Positions 40,291-48,972 of a stretch of DNA of 64,000 nucleotides are shown here, piece by piece. The translations under genes were made by a program, and so were the position numbers. How positions within the stretch are numbered: position 1 is the first letter of the stretch; every line of letters begins with the position of its first letter. Below the pieces are notes generated by a model. That model saw only the letters and a program-made list of their open reading frames with translations. It was not told the DNA's origin and searched no databases. The stretch comes from Streptomyces venezuelae (GTDB lineage Bacteria; Actinomycetota; Actinomycetes; Streptomycetales; Streptomycetaceae): assembly GCF_008642315.1 (NCBI RefSeq), contig NZ_CP029192.1, positions 3,534,001 to 3,598,000 on the forward strand, in the 5' to 3' direction.

Positions 40291-40418
40291 GCCGCGTCCC
40301 CCCGCCGTGATCCGCACACTCCGTGCCGCAATCTTGTCGTTCCCGGCCGAATACACCACAGACACAGGCAAGTTCGCTACCGGAAGAGAAGAATGGAACT
40401 GTCCCGTCCGGCGCCGCC

Positions 40419-40508
40419 AGGGCCTGTGCCGGAAGTCCCGTCGTCCGCCCGGAGGGCGGGCCCCGTGCCGGACATCGCGGGGCGGGCGGGACTTCCGGCA
40501 CAGGCCCT
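40419..40508. repeat. 90-bp element with perfect 22-bp inverted repeats
   Basis: AGGGCCTGTGCCGGAAGTCC starts the left arm (40419-40440), which is exactly complementary to 40487-40508. The 46-bp centre contains a smaller GC hairpin (GCCC-GGA-GGGC at about 40447-40457). The right arm runs into the stop codon of the hexosaminidase gene. It could serve as its terminator, or be a small non-autonomous repeat; only one copy is in the window. Confidence 0.8.
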
Positions 40509-42129
40509 AGAGCCCGTCGGCCAGCTTCACGAAGTCCTTCCAGGCCAGGTCCGGTTTCCCGGGATCCCAGAGCTTCTGCACGGTGGCGCGCAGCGGCATG
40601 CGGATGCCCGCCGCCACCTGTTCCTGGGTCTGCGCGTCGGCCAGATCGCCCCAGACCGCGAACGTGCCGCCGAGGATCTGGTCGTCGTACCGCTCGCTCA
40701 CCGGTTTCGTGCCGCGGACGACCAGCGGGGTCCAGCTCTCGTAGATCCGCTGCCCGGTCGGATAGCGGAAGGTCTGGGGCTGACCGAGGACGTAGTAGAG
40801 GTACTCGTCGTTGTAGTTGACGAGCTTGCGGCCCGCCTTCAGGTACGCGTCGGGCTCGCGCGCACCGATCTCCTTGCCGGTCCAGTAGGCGACCTCGAGG
40901 TCGTCGGCGGCCTGAGTCTTTCCGCCCCGGAAGAAGCCGTCGTTCCAGGCCTTCAGCTTCTTGTCGAAGGGGCGCACGGTGTCGGCCCGGTCGTTGAGCC
41001 AGCCCGTGGCGAGGTCCTGGACGCGTCCGTCGGCGCCGTAGCGCTCGCGGGCGGCGGCGGCCAGCTGCGGATAGGACGCCTCGGGGTTCTTGACCGTGAG
41101 GGCGAGGTATTCATCGGCGCCGAGGTGCCAGTACGCGCCGGGGAACAGGTCGGCGTACTCCTTGAGGAGGTCGTCGACGATCTTCGCCGCCGCCGGCTTC
41201 GAGATGTCGACCGCACCGCGTGTGACCTTGCCCCGGGAGTCGCGGAGCTGGAGGGAGGGGTGCCGGCGGGTGACCGCGCCGAGGTGTCCGGGCGAGTCGA
41301 TCTCCGGGACGACGGTGATGTGGCGGCTCGCGGCCAGCTTCACGAGGCCGCGGACCTGGTCCTTGGTGAGGTGGTCGGAGGAGACGATCTCGGGGTGCGA
41401 CTCCGACTCGATGCGGAACGCCTGGTCGTCGGAGAAGTGCAGGCCGAGCTGGTTGTACTTGAGGTCGCCGAGGTCGCGTACGCGGTCCTCGAGCCACTTC
41501 AGGTCGTAGTGCTTCCTGGCTATGTCGATCATGAAGCCGCGCTGCGGTTTGGCCGGGCGGTCCCGCACGACGCCCTCGGGGGCGGTCCTGCCGCCGCTCA
41601 CCGCCTGCTTGAGGGTTCGGGTCCCGTAGAAGACGCCCGCCTCCGCGGGCGCGGCTATGCGCACCCGCTCGCCCTTGACGGTCAGGGTGTACGACTCGTC
41701 GCCGCCCTTGTCCTTGCCCTTGCCCTTGTCCTTGCCCTCGTCGCCGTCGGACAGCGTCAGCTGTACGTCGCCCTCGCGGGGGTCCGACTCTCCCCCGTAC
41801 TTCAGTTTCAGCTCCCCCGCGAGCAGCTTCGCCTCGTCGGCGAGGCCGCTGTCGCCGTCGCCGATCACGACGCGCCCCTTGCCCTCGTCGGGGCGCCAGC
41901 CGGGGCCGCGCGCCGCGGTGTGCTCGCGCACGGCGGGGATGGTGGCGGGGGCCTTGGAGAGGGCGTAGCTCTTGGTGGGGCTCGTCGAGGGCGCGGCGGC
42001 GGATCTGCCGCCCGACGGCGCCGCACCGTCGGAGCCGTCGCCGTCCCCGCCGGGCCAGAACCCGACGGCCAGCACCACCGCCCCCACGACGGCGACACCG
42101 CCCGCCGCGGCGACGGGGCCGCGCCTCAC
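40507..42129 (-). CDS. GH20 beta-N-acetylhexosaminidase, exported
   Basis: A 540-residue glycoside hydrolase family 20 enzyme. An N-terminal hydrophobic signal/anchor (AAAGGVAVVGAVVLAVGFW) is followed by a linker and a GH20b-like domain (VVIGDGDSGLADEAKLLAGEL and following), then the catalytic barrel: RGFMIDIARKHYDLKWLEDRV, PEIDSPGHLGA, and the catalytic Asp-Glu pair in WHLGADEYL. It should release terminal GlcNAc/GalNAc from chitin or muropeptide fragments outside the cell by substrate-assisted catalysis. A run of Lys/Asp/Gly (about residues 125-140) is a surface loop of unknown use. The GTG start diverges from the OHCU decarboxylase gene. I saw no clear DasR operator in the gap. Confidence 0.9.
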   Translation of the reverse strand: MRRGPVAAAGGVAVVGAVVLAVGFWPGGDGDGSDGAAPSGGRSAAAPSTSPTKSYALSKAPATIPAVREHTAARGPGWRPDEGKGRVVIGDGDSGLADEAKLLAGELKLKYGGESDPREGDVQLTLSDGDEGKDKGKGKDKGGDESYTLTVKGERVRIAAPAEAGVFYGTRTLKQAVSGGRTAPEGVVRDRPAKPQRGFMIDIARKHYDLKWLEDRVRDLGDLKYNQLGLHFSDDQAFRIESESHPEIVSSDHLTKDQVRGLVKLAASRHITVVPEIDSPGHLGAVTRRHPSLQLRDSRGKVTRGAVDISKPAAAKIVDDLLKEYADLFPGAYWHLGADEYLALTVKNPEASYPQLAAAARERYGADGRVQDLATGWLNDRADTVRPFDKKLKAWNDGFFRGGKTQAADDLEVAYWTGKEIGAREPDAYLKAGRKLVNYNDEYLYYVLGQPQTFRYPTGQRIYESWTPLVVRGTKPVSERYDDQILGGTFAVWGDLADAQTQEQVAAGIRMPLRATVQKLWDPGKPDLAWKDFVKLADGL

Positions 42130-42349
42130 CGGTCACCTCGCCCGGCGGAACGCGCCCGGAATGGTGAGCAGGCCGCGTCCGCCGCGAAGCGAGCCGAATC
42201 TGAAGTCAGAACCGAGTCCAGAGTCAGAGCCATACCGCCACGCTACGACGCGCCGTCACACGCGGCTCGTCCACATCGTGACGCCAAACTCTCCCATTCG
42301 GGTGAAATTCGCTCACCCGTCGGACAGTCGACAGCACGCCTCGATACCG

Positions 42350-42961
42350 TTGCGTCACCCCCACACCCGCTCGGCCCCACCTCCGCCGCCCCCTGCCCAG
42401 GAGCGCACGCTGCACCCGCACCAGTTGAACTCCGCCACGCCGGACGCGGCCGAAGCCGCCCTGCTCACCTGCTGCGGCAGCCGACGCTGGGCCCGCCGCG
42501 TCGCCGCCCACCGGCCCTACCCCGACCTGGAAGCCCTGCTCGCGGCCTCCGACGAGGCGGCGTACGACCTGTCGGACGCCGACCTCACCGAGGCCCTGGC
42601 CTGCGAACCCCTGGACGCGGTGCTGCCCCAGGTCCCGCACCAGGGAGCCCCGAGGACCGGCTCCAGCGCGGCCCACACCGCGCTGCGCGCCGCCCACGCC
42701 GCGTACGAGAGCCGCTTCGGACACACGTTCGTCATCTGCCTGGACGACGTCCCGCCCAGCGAGGCCCTCGGCCAGCTGCTCGCCGGTATCCGGTCACGCC
42801 TCGGCAACGATCCGGAGGACGAGCGCGCCCTCGCGGCGGAGGAGCTGCGCCGCCTCGCCCGCGGCCGTCTGACCCGGCTCACCCTCGGCGACGTGCCCGG
42901 ACACGCCGTGCCGGAGAGTCGATCAAGAACGCTTCCCGATAGCCCGTACGTGCCTGTTTGA
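42350..42961 (+). CDS. uraD: OHCU decarboxylase (ureide pathway), start uncertain
   Basis: About 200 residues matching 2-oxo-4-hydroxy-4-carboxy-5-ureidoimidazoline decarboxylase: LNSATPDAAEAALLTCCGSRRWARRVAAHRPY, the DLTEALA helix with the family acidic residue, and the C-terminal EELRRLARGRLTRL segment. This enzyme makes (S)-allantoin from the urate oxidation product. The family His before the catalytic Glu region is not obvious in PLDAVLPQVPHQGAP, so activity is not certain. The start is unclear: TTG 42350 is given; GTG 42302, GTG 42278 and CTG 42411 (with AGGAG upstream) are in frame. No other purine-degradation gene is adjacent. The stop lies in a 12-bp tandem duplication. Confidence 0.7.
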   Translation: MRHPHTRSAPPPPPPAQERTLHPHQLNSATPDAAEAALLTCCGSRRWARRVAAHRPYPDLEALLAASDEAAYDLSDADLTEALACEPLDAVLPQVPHQGAPRTGSSAAHTALRAAHAAYESRFGHTFVICLDDVPPSEALGQLLAGIRSRLGNDPEDERALAAEELRRLARGRLTRLTLGDVPGHAVPESRSRTLPDSPYVPV

Positions 42962-42974
42962 TTGCCTGTTTGAT
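42951..42974 (+). repeat. 12-bp tandem duplication at the end of uraD
   Basis: TGCCTGTTTGAT occurs twice in a row (42951-42962, 42963-42974). The first copy carries the uraD stop codon; the second lies in the region upstream of sdhC. It could be a replication slip or a paired regulator site. Confidence 0.85.
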
Positions 42975-43111
42975 CACACCGGCGGACCCGGGGCAGGGCC
43001 ACCGACAACTCGTCGATACGATGACGAGCGGCCGGTGGACCGTACCCGGCCGGGCCCGTCCGACCACCCAAAGCCGGCTGGCCCCAATCCCCGCTCCCGG
43101 AGGGTTCTGCC

Positions 43112-43492
43112 GTGCCGGCTGGAACGCTGTACCGCGGCCGGGAAGGAATGTGGTCCTGGGTGGCTCACCGAGTCACCGGCGTCCTCATCTTCTTCTTCCT
43201 GTTCGTGCATGTGCTGGACACCGCTCTCGTCCGCGTCTCCCCGGAGGCGTATGACGATGTCGTCAGCACCTACAAGACGCCGATCGTCGCACTCCTCGAG
43301 TACGGCCTGGTCGCCGCCATCCTCTTCCACGCGCTCAACGGCCTGCGTGTCATCGCCGTCGACTTCTGGTCGAAGGGTCCCCGCTACCAGAAGCAGATGC
43401 TCTGGACCGTCGTCGGCATCTGGGTCGTCCTGATGGTCGGGGCGCTCTACCCCGTCCTCGGCCACGCCGTACGCGAAGTCTTCGGGAGCTGA
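43112..43492 (+). CDS. sdhC: succinate dehydrogenase cytochrome b556 subunit
   Basis: A 126-residue membrane subunit with three hydrophobic helices (VTGVLIFFFLFVHVLDTAL, LLEYGLVAAILFHALNGLRV, MLWTVVGIWVVLMVGALYPV). HRVTG near the start and FHALNGLR in helix II are the family haem/quinone-site motifs. With SdhD it anchors the flavoprotein and iron-sulfur subunits and passes electrons to menaquinone. GTG start with GGAGGG 7 nt upstream. It opens the sdhCDAB operon; the 150-nt gap before it should contain the promoter. Its stop overlaps the sdhD ATG. Confidence 0.93.
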   Translation: MPAGTLYRGREGMWSWVAHRVTGVLIFFFLFVHVLDTALVRVSPEAYDDVVSTYKTPIVALLEYGLVAAILFHALNGLRVIAVDFWSKGPRYQKQMLWTVVGIWVVLMVGALYPVLGHAVREVFGS

Positions 43493-43995
43493 TGCCGGAC
43501 ATGTCTGCTGACACCACGCTTGAGAAGTCCGGAACGTCCGGTATCGGGCCCGTCGAGGGCGCGTCGCTCTACGACTCCGACAACCCGGCCCCGGTCATCG
43601 AGGCGCCGCGCAAGCGCACCTCCAAGACCCCGCGCTCGACCCGCGGCAACTTCGAGATGGCCGCATGGCTCTTCATGCGCCTGTCCGGCGTCGTCCTCGT
43701 CGTCCTCGTCATCGGCCACCTGCTGATCCAGCTGGTGCTCGACGGCGGCGTCTCGAAGGTCGGCTTCGCGTTCGTCGCAGGCCGCTGGGCCTCGCCGTTC
43801 TGGCAGGTCTGGGACCTGCTGATGCTGTGGCTCGCGATGCTGCACGGCGCCAACGGTCTGCGCACGGTCATCAACGACTACGCGGAGCGCCCGAACACGC
43901 GTCTGTGGCTCAAGGGCCTGCTGTACACCGCCACGGTGTTCACCATCCTTCTGGGCACGCTGGTGATCTTCACCTTCGACCCGAACATCCGCTAA
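43492..43995 (+). CDS. sdhD: succinate dehydrogenase membrane anchor subunit
   Basis: A 167-residue membrane anchor with an unusually long, charged N-terminal extension of about 55 residues (acidic, then Lys/Arg-rich: RKRTSKTPRSTRG) before three membrane helices (LSGVVLVVLVIGHLLIQLVL, WDLLMLWLAMLHGANGLRTV, GLLYTATVFTILLGTLVIFTF). LHGANGLR matches the equivalent quinone/haem motif in SdhC. The ATG at 43492 overlaps the sdhC stop (TGATG); ATG 43501 is an alternative. It sits between sdhC and sdhA in the operon. Confidence 0.92.
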   Translation: MPDMSADTTLEKSGTSGIGPVEGASLYDSDNPAPVIEAPRKRTSKTPRSTRGNFEMAAWLFMRLSGVVLVVLVIGHLLIQLVLDGGVSKVGFAFVAGRWASPFWQVWDLLMLWLAMLHGANGLRTVINDYAERPNTRLWLKGLLYTATVFTILLGTLVIFTFDPNIR

Positions 43996-44011
43996 AGCCG
44001 AGGCGACTTCC

Positions 44012-45766
44012 GTGAAGATTCACAAGTACGACACCGTCATCGTCGGCGCGGGCGGCGCCGGCATGCGCGCCGCCATCGAGGCGACGAAGCGCAGCCGCAC
44101 CGCCGTGCTCACCAAGCTCTACCCCACGCGTTCCCACACGGGCGCCGCGCAGGGCGGCATGGCCGCCGCGCTCGCCAACGTGGAGGAGGACAACTGGGAG
44201 TGGCACACCTTCGACACGATCAAGGGCGGCGACTACCTGGTCGACCAGGACGCCGCCGAGATCCTGGCGAAGGAGGCCATCGACGCGGTCCTCGACCTCG
44301 AGAAGATGGGCCTGCCGTTCAACCGCACCCCGGACGGCACCATCGACCAGCGCCGCTTCGGCGGTCACACCCGTAACCACGGCGAGGCCGCCGTGCGCCG
44401 CTCGTGCTACGCCGCGGACCGCACCGGCCACATGATCCTCCAGACCCTCTACCAGAACTGCGTCAAGGAGGGTGTGGAGTTCTTCAACGAGTTCTACGTC
44501 CTCGACCAGCTCATCGTCGAGGTCGACGGGGTCAAGCGGAGCGCGGGCGTCGTCGCGTACGAGCTGGCGACCGGCGAGATCCACATCTTCCAGGCGAAGG
44601 CCGTGATCTACGCGTCCGGCGGCACCGGCAAGTTCTTCAAGGTGACCTCGAACGCGCACACGCTCACCGGTGACGGCCAGGCGGCCTGCTACCGGCGCGG
44701 TCTGCCGCTGGAGGACATGGAGTTCTTCCAGTTCCACCCGACCGGCATCTGGCGCATGGGCATCCTCCTCACGGAGGGCGCCCGCGGTGAGGGCGGCATC
44801 CTCCGCAACAAGGACGGCGAGCGCTTCATGGAGAAGTACGCGCCGGTCATGAAGGACCTCGCGTCCCGTGACGTCGTGTCCCGCTCCATCTACACGGAGA
44901 TCCGTGAGGGCCGCGGCTGCGGTCCCGAGGGCGACCACGTCTACCTCGACCTCACGCACCTCCCGCCGGAGCAGCTGGACGCGAAGCTCCCGGACATCAC
45001 GGAGTTCGCCCGCACCTACCTCGGCATCGAGCCCTACACGGACCCGATCCCGATCCAGCCGACCGCGCACTACGCCATGGGCGGCATCCCGACGAACGTC
45101 GAGGGCGAGGTCCTCGCGGACAACGAGACGGTCGTCCCCGGTCTGTACGCCGCCGGTGAGGTCGCCTGCGTCTCGGTGCACGGCGCCAACCGCCTCGGCA
45201 CCAACTCGCTCCTGGACATCAACGTCTTCGGGCGCCGCGCCGGCATCGCCGCCGCGGAGTACGCCGCGAAGAACGACTTCGTCGAGCTCCCGGAGAACCC
45301 GGAGGAGCTCGTCGTCTCCCAGGTCGAGCGCCTGCGCGACGCCTCGGGCAACGAGCGGGTCCACGAGATCCGCAAGGAGCTCCAGGAGACCATGGACGCC
45401 AACGTCATGGTGTTCCGCACGGAGCAGACGATCAAGACGGCCGTGGAGAAGATCGCGGAGCTGCGCAAGCGCTACCTCAACGTCTCGATCCAGGACAAGG
45501 GCAAGCGCTTCAACACGGACCTCCTGGAGGCCATCGAGCTGGGCAACCTGCTCGACCTGGCCGAGGTCATGGCGCAGTCCGCGCTCGCCCGCAAGGAGTC
45601 GCGCGGCGGTCACTACCGCGAGGACTTCCCCACCCGCGACGACGTCAACTTCATGCGCCACACCATGGCGTACCGCGAGGTCGGCGACGACGGCACGGAG
45701 ACGATCCGTCTCGACTACAAGCCGGTCGTCCAGACCCGCTACCAGCCGATGGAGCGTAAGTACTGA
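44012..45766 (+). CDS. sdhA: succinate dehydrogenase flavoprotein subunit
   Basis: The 584-residue catalytic flavoprotein. The FAD-binding motif VIVGAGGAGMRAAIEA is at the N terminus, and TRSHTGAAQGGMAA has the His that carries covalent FAD. The succinate/fumarate site is seen in GGHTRNHGEAAVRRSCYAAD, and the capping region plus HGANRLGTNSLLDI follow. It oxidises succinate to fumarate and passes electrons to SdhB. Length is normal for the family. GTG start 16 nt after sdhD; its stop overlaps the sdhB ATG (TGATG). Confidence 0.97.
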   Translation: MKIHKYDTVIVGAGGAGMRAAIEATKRSRTAVLTKLYPTRSHTGAAQGGMAAALANVEEDNWEWHTFDTIKGGDYLVDQDAAEILAKEAIDAVLDLEKMGLPFNRTPDGTIDQRRFGGHTRNHGEAAVRRSCYAADRTGHMILQTLYQNCVKEGVEFFNEFYVLDQLIVEVDGVKRSAGVVAYELATGEIHIFQAKAVIYASGGTGKFFKVTSNAHTLTGDGQAACYRRGLPLEDMEFFQFHPTGIWRMGILLTEGARGEGGILRNKDGERFMEKYAPVMKDLASRDVVSRSIYTEIREGRGCGPEGDHVYLDLTHLPPEQLDAKLPDITEFARTYLGIEPYTDPIPIQPTAHYAMGGIPTNVEGEVLADNETVVPGLYAAGEVACVSVHGANRLGTNSLLDINVFGRRAGIAAAEYAAKNDFVELPENPEELVVSQVERLRDASGNERVHEIRKELQETMDANVMVFRTEQTIKTAVEKIAELRKRYLNVSIQDKGKRFNTDLLEAIELGNLLDLAEVMAQSALARKESRGGHYREDFPTRDDVNFMRHTMAYREVGDDGTETIRLDYKPVVQTRYQPMERKY

Positions 45767-46530
45767 TGGCTACCCCGACGATGGACAAGCTCGAGGCTCT
45801 CGAAGCGGACAACGGCTCGCACCTGATCACGGTGACGTTCCGCATCCGCCGCTTCAACCCTGAGGTCTCGGCGGACGCCACCTGGGAAGACTTCCAGATG
45901 GAGATCGACCCCAAGGAGCGCGTCCTCGACGGTCTCCACAAGATCAAGTGGGAGCTGGACGGGACGCTCACGTTCCGCCGCTCCTGCGCGCACGGCATCT
46001 GCGGCTCGGACGCCATGCGGATCAACGGCAAGAACCGTCTCGCCTGCAAGACCCTGATCAAGGACATCAACCCGGCCAAGCCGATCACGGTCGAGCCGAT
46101 CAAGGGTCTGACGGTCCTGAAGGACCTGGTCGTCGACATGGACCCGTTCTTCCAGGCGTACCGCGACGTCATGCCGTTCCTGGTCACGACGGGCAACGAG
46201 CCGACGCGCGAGCGTCTGCAGTCCGCCGAGGACCGCGAGCGCTTCGACGACACGACCAAGTGCATCCTGTGCGCCGCGTGCACGTCCTCGTGCCCGGTGT
46301 TCTGGAACGACGGCCAGTACTTCGGCCCCGCCGCGATCGTGAACGCCCACCGCTTCATCTTCGACTCGCGTGACGAGGCGGGCGAGCAGCGCCTGGAGAT
46401 CCTCAACGACAAGGACGGCGTGTGGCGTTGCCGCACGACGTTCAACTGCACGGACGCCTGCCCGCGTGGCATCGAGGTCACGAAGGCGATCCAGGAAGTG
46501 AAGCGCGCGCTGATCACGCGCCGCTTCTGA
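45766..46530 (+). CDS. sdhB: succinate dehydrogenase iron-sulfur subunit
   Basis: A 254-residue iron-sulfur protein. The [2Fe-2S] ligands are in RRSCAHGICGSDAMRINGK and LACKT; the [4Fe-4S] and [3Fe-4S] ligands are in CILCAACTSSCPVF and CTDACPRGIEV. It carries electrons from SdhA to the quinone site. Length and motif spacing are typical. The ATG overlaps the sdhA stop, and a strong hairpin begins 26 nt after its own stop, ending the operon. Confidence 0.97.
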   Translation: MATPTMDKLEALEADNGSHLITVTFRIRRFNPEVSADATWEDFQMEIDPKERVLDGLHKIKWELDGTLTFRRSCAHGICGSDAMRINGKNRLACKTLIKDINPAKPITVEPIKGLTVLKDLVVDMDPFFQAYRDVMPFLVTTGNEPTRERLQSAEDRERFDDTTKCILCAACTSSCPVFWNDGQYFGPAAIVNAHRFIFDSRDEAGEQRLEILNDKDGVWRCRTTFNCTDACPRGIEVTKAIQEVKRALITRRF

Positions 46531-46555
46531 TCCGGCTTCCGTCACCGCACGTCCC

Positions 46556-46590
46556 CGTGGGCCCCGCTCCAGTCAGGAGCGGGGCCCACG
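46556..46590 (+). terminator. sdhCDAB terminator
   Basis: A perfect 15-bp GC-rich stem (CGTGGGCCCCGCTCC at 46556-46570 with 46576-46590) with a 5-nt loop, followed by GTGCGTTTCC. It is placed directly after sdhB. Confidence 0.88.
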
Positions 46591-46685
46591 GTGCGTTTCC
46601 GGCCACCGCGTGGATATCGTGAGTTCGCACAGGGAAAGTTCGCACGGACATCACCGCCGCGGCGGTGAGCGACGCTCGACGGGGG

Positions 46686-47106
46686 ATGCACATGGGGGGC
46701 CACTGGCCGTCACCTTGGCATGCCCTTGATCCTGAAGGCGACGCCTTCTCGATCCGGGTGCTCCCGGAGCCGCCGACGGAGGACGACACGCACGGCACCG
46801 GGACCGGGTCCGGAACGGTCGGCAGGATCACCGTGGCGGGACGAGGTCGACTCCTGCCTGGTCACCTCGATCACCGACCCCGCGACCGCGGACTTCGTCT
46901 TCTGCTGGCCGCTCTACCGGCGCGGCACTGATGTGTACGTACAGAATGCCGCGGTTTTCCTCGGCGAACTCGCCGACGCGTTCCGGCCGACGGAGCCGTG
47001 GCTCTCCGTGGAGCCGCGCGGCACGGTCGATGAGGACGGCAACGAGATCTCCGAATGGCGGACGACCATCGACGAAGTCCGCGCCTTCCTTTCCGCCCAC
47101 CCCTAG
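46686..47106 (+). pseudogene. hypothetical gene with apparent one-base frameshift
   Basis: Two adjoining reading frames look like one gene. The first begins ATG (MHMGGHWPSPWHALDPEGDA) and runs to about 46837; the second carries on in the +1 frame as DEVDSCLVTSITDPATADFV to the stop at 47106. Removing one G from GGG at 46838-46840 joins them into V-A-D-E-V-D-S-C, giving a smooth acidic protein of about 139 residues with a C-terminal WRTTIDEVRAFLSAHP. Each half alone has an implausible Arg-rich end. It is either a real frameshift mutation or a sequencing error in the G run. The family is unknown. It follows the sdh terminator. Confidence 0.6.
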
Positions 47107-47160
47107 CTTCAGTTCCCCCCACTTTCTCCCCCTCCCCCTCCCCCCCACCAGGAGTTCAGA

Positions 47161-47805
47161 GTGAACCGCCATCCCCTTCGCCTCACGACGGCCGCGCTGG
47201 CCGTGTCCGCCGCCCTGCTGCTGACCGCGTGCGGGTCGGGAGGGGGTGACGGTGGCTCCTCCGACAAGATCGAGGGTGCCGATGTCGGCGGAAAGCCGAA
47301 GGCTTCGGCGAGCGCCGAGCCGGACGGCAGCGAGCGGCCCGGCGTGAAGCTGCCGAGCGCGTTCAAGGCCGACTTCGTGGGCTGGCACCACAGCGATCCG
47401 AAGAAGCAGGCGATCCTGGACGACGGCAGGGAGCGGCTGAAGGCGGAGTACCTGGCCATCATCGACGCCGACCCGCAGGCGAAGCCGCTGGGCTTCTACA
47501 CCTCGATGCAGGCGCTGAAGTCGTCCCAGAAGTACGTCAAGGGGTACGTGGACACCGACGACACCCTGGTCGGGAGCGTGCGGGTGTTCAACCCTCAGGT
47601 GAGCCTGTCCGACGCGGGCGGCGTGCTCTTCTACTGCGTGGACGAGAGCAAGGGGTACACCGAGAACCGCAGGACGAAGAAGCGCGCGGGCACCCCGGAC
47701 GACACAGACCCCGTCCTCCAGTACCGCACCACCCTGCGGAAGAACTCCGACGGCGTCTGGAGCACCGTCTCGCTGGAGACGGAGCGCGGGGGGTGCGACA
47801 AGTGA
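47161..47805 (+). CDS. secreted lipoprotein, unknown function
   Basis: A 214-residue lipoprotein: a short basic n-region, hydrophobic TAALAVSAALLLTAC with the lipobox Cys, then a Gly/Ser linker and a mature domain (FKADFVGWHHSDPKKQAILDD, YLAIIDADPQAKPLGFYTSM). The mature domain could belong to the NTF2-like group, but this is only an impression. GTG start with AGGAG 6 nt upstream. Its stop overlaps the start of the next secreted protein gene, so both are probably made together and may act together at the cell surface. Confidence 0.75.
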   Translation: MNRHPLRLTTAALAVSAALLLTACGSGGGDGGSSDKIEGADVGGKPKASASAEPDGSERPGVKLPSAFKADFVGWHHSDPKKQAILDDGRERLKAEYLAIIDADPQAKPLGFYTSMQALKSSQKYVKGYVDTDDTLVGSVRVFNPQVSLSDAGGVLFYCVDESKGYTENRRTKKRAGTPDDTDPVLQYRTTLRKNSDGVWSTVSLETERGGCDK

Positions 47806-48872
47806 GGCACGCGTCGTACGCGTTGAAGAGGTCCCTCCCGCTGGTGGCCGCGTCCGTCCTCGCGCTCGGCGCCTGGCCCGCGACGGCACACGCGCTCGGC
47901 GGCAAGGAGGACAACGCACCGGCCGAGCCGTCCGGCGGCGCCTCCGGCAACACGCTCACAGCGGGCGTCGGCACCAGCGTCACGGTCGAGCAGGTCAGCG
48001 GCGGCAAGGGCGGCGGCTCGAAGCCGGTCGTGGCGGTGGACCCGAACTGGAAGCCGCCGTCCTGCTGGTACGAGCCGGTGGCGACCCCCGAGCAGCTCAA
48101 GGACAGCGTGGAGAAGCTGAAGAAGGGCGGCGACCTGGTCCACGTGACGCCCTCGCTGAGCTGGGGCGAAGAGCTCATGGTGAACCACTATGAGAAGGGG
48201 AAGGACCAGTCGGACGGCGCCGAGGGCTACAAGGACTTCAACATCGGCAAGGACGGGAAGTTCTGGCGCGGAGTCATGAACCCCGACGTCGAGGACACGT
48301 TCGAGGCCCGGCAGTGCGAGACCAACCTCTTCTGGCAGGACGCCCGGGATATCCCCGACATCAAGAACGCGCCCACGCCGAAGATCCTGGCCGGGTACGC
48401 GTACAACAAGATCAAGGTCCCCGACACCAAGGTCGAGACGAAGCCGACGGGCAAGTCGACCGTGAACCTGCCCACCTGGGTCTGGCTGGACAAGGGGAAG
48501 TTCGAGCCGGTGAAGGTCCGCGCCGAGCTGCCGGGCACGGGTCTGTGGGCCGAGACCACCGCCAAGCCCGTCAGCCTCCATCTGGACCCCGGCACCCCGG
48601 ACGCCGAGACGTTCCCGGCGGACGGCGAGTGCGCGGTCGACGATGACGGCAGCATCGGCACGCCGTACAGGAAGGGCTCCGCGAAGGAGGATCCGCCGTG
48701 CGGCATCAAGTACCTGCGGGCGACGGGCGGCGACCCGTTCCGGATGAAGGCCTCCATCACGTGGGAGATCACCTGGCAGGGCAACGGCGGCGCCGGGGGC
48801 GACCTGCCCGACGGCACGTTCGAGGGCACCCAGGACGTCGACGTCCAGGAGATCCAGTCCATCAACCGCTAG
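47802..48872 (+). CDS. secreted protein, unknown function
   Basis: A 356-residue exported protein with a signal peptide (LKRSLPLVAASVLALGAWPATAHA, Ala-x-Ala cleavage) and a mature domain with paired Cys (CWYEPV, ARQCETN, DGECAV, PPCGIKY), suggesting two disulfides. The rest is beta-rich (VNLPTWVWLDKGKFEPVKV, MKASITWEITWQGNGG) without a family I can name. The GTG overlaps the stop of the lipoprotein gene (GTGA); a GTG three codons earlier is also in frame. Translational coupling suggests a two-component surface system with that lipoprotein. Confidence 0.72.
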   Translation: MRHASYALKRSLPLVAASVLALGAWPATAHALGGKEDNAPAEPSGGASGNTLTAGVGTSVTVEQVSGGKGGGSKPVVAVDPNWKPPSCWYEPVATPEQLKDSVEKLKKGGDLVHVTPSLSWGEELMVNHYEKGKDQSDGAEGYKDFNIGKDGKFWRGVMNPDVEDTFEARQCETNLFWQDARDIPDIKNAPTPKILAGYAYNKIKVPDTKVETKPTGKSTVNLPTWVWLDKGKFEPVKVRAELPGTGLWAETTAKPVSLHLDPGTPDAETFPADGECAVDDDGSIGTPYRKGSAKEDPPCGIKYLRATGGDPFRMKASITWEITWQGNGGAGGDLPDGTFEGTQDVDVQEIQSINR

Positions 48873-48972
48873 GCGGGCGATATGGGGGCCGTACGGCCGA
48901 AGAATCACGCGCGCCCGGTGCGCTCCATGCGCGCCTGCGCCGCCGTGACGGCCCCCGCCCTACCCTGACGGA

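Noticed and set aside
42130..42349. Possible DasR operator between the hexosaminidase and uraD genes
   Set aside because: No sequence close to the palindromic TGGTCTAGACCA core could be found.
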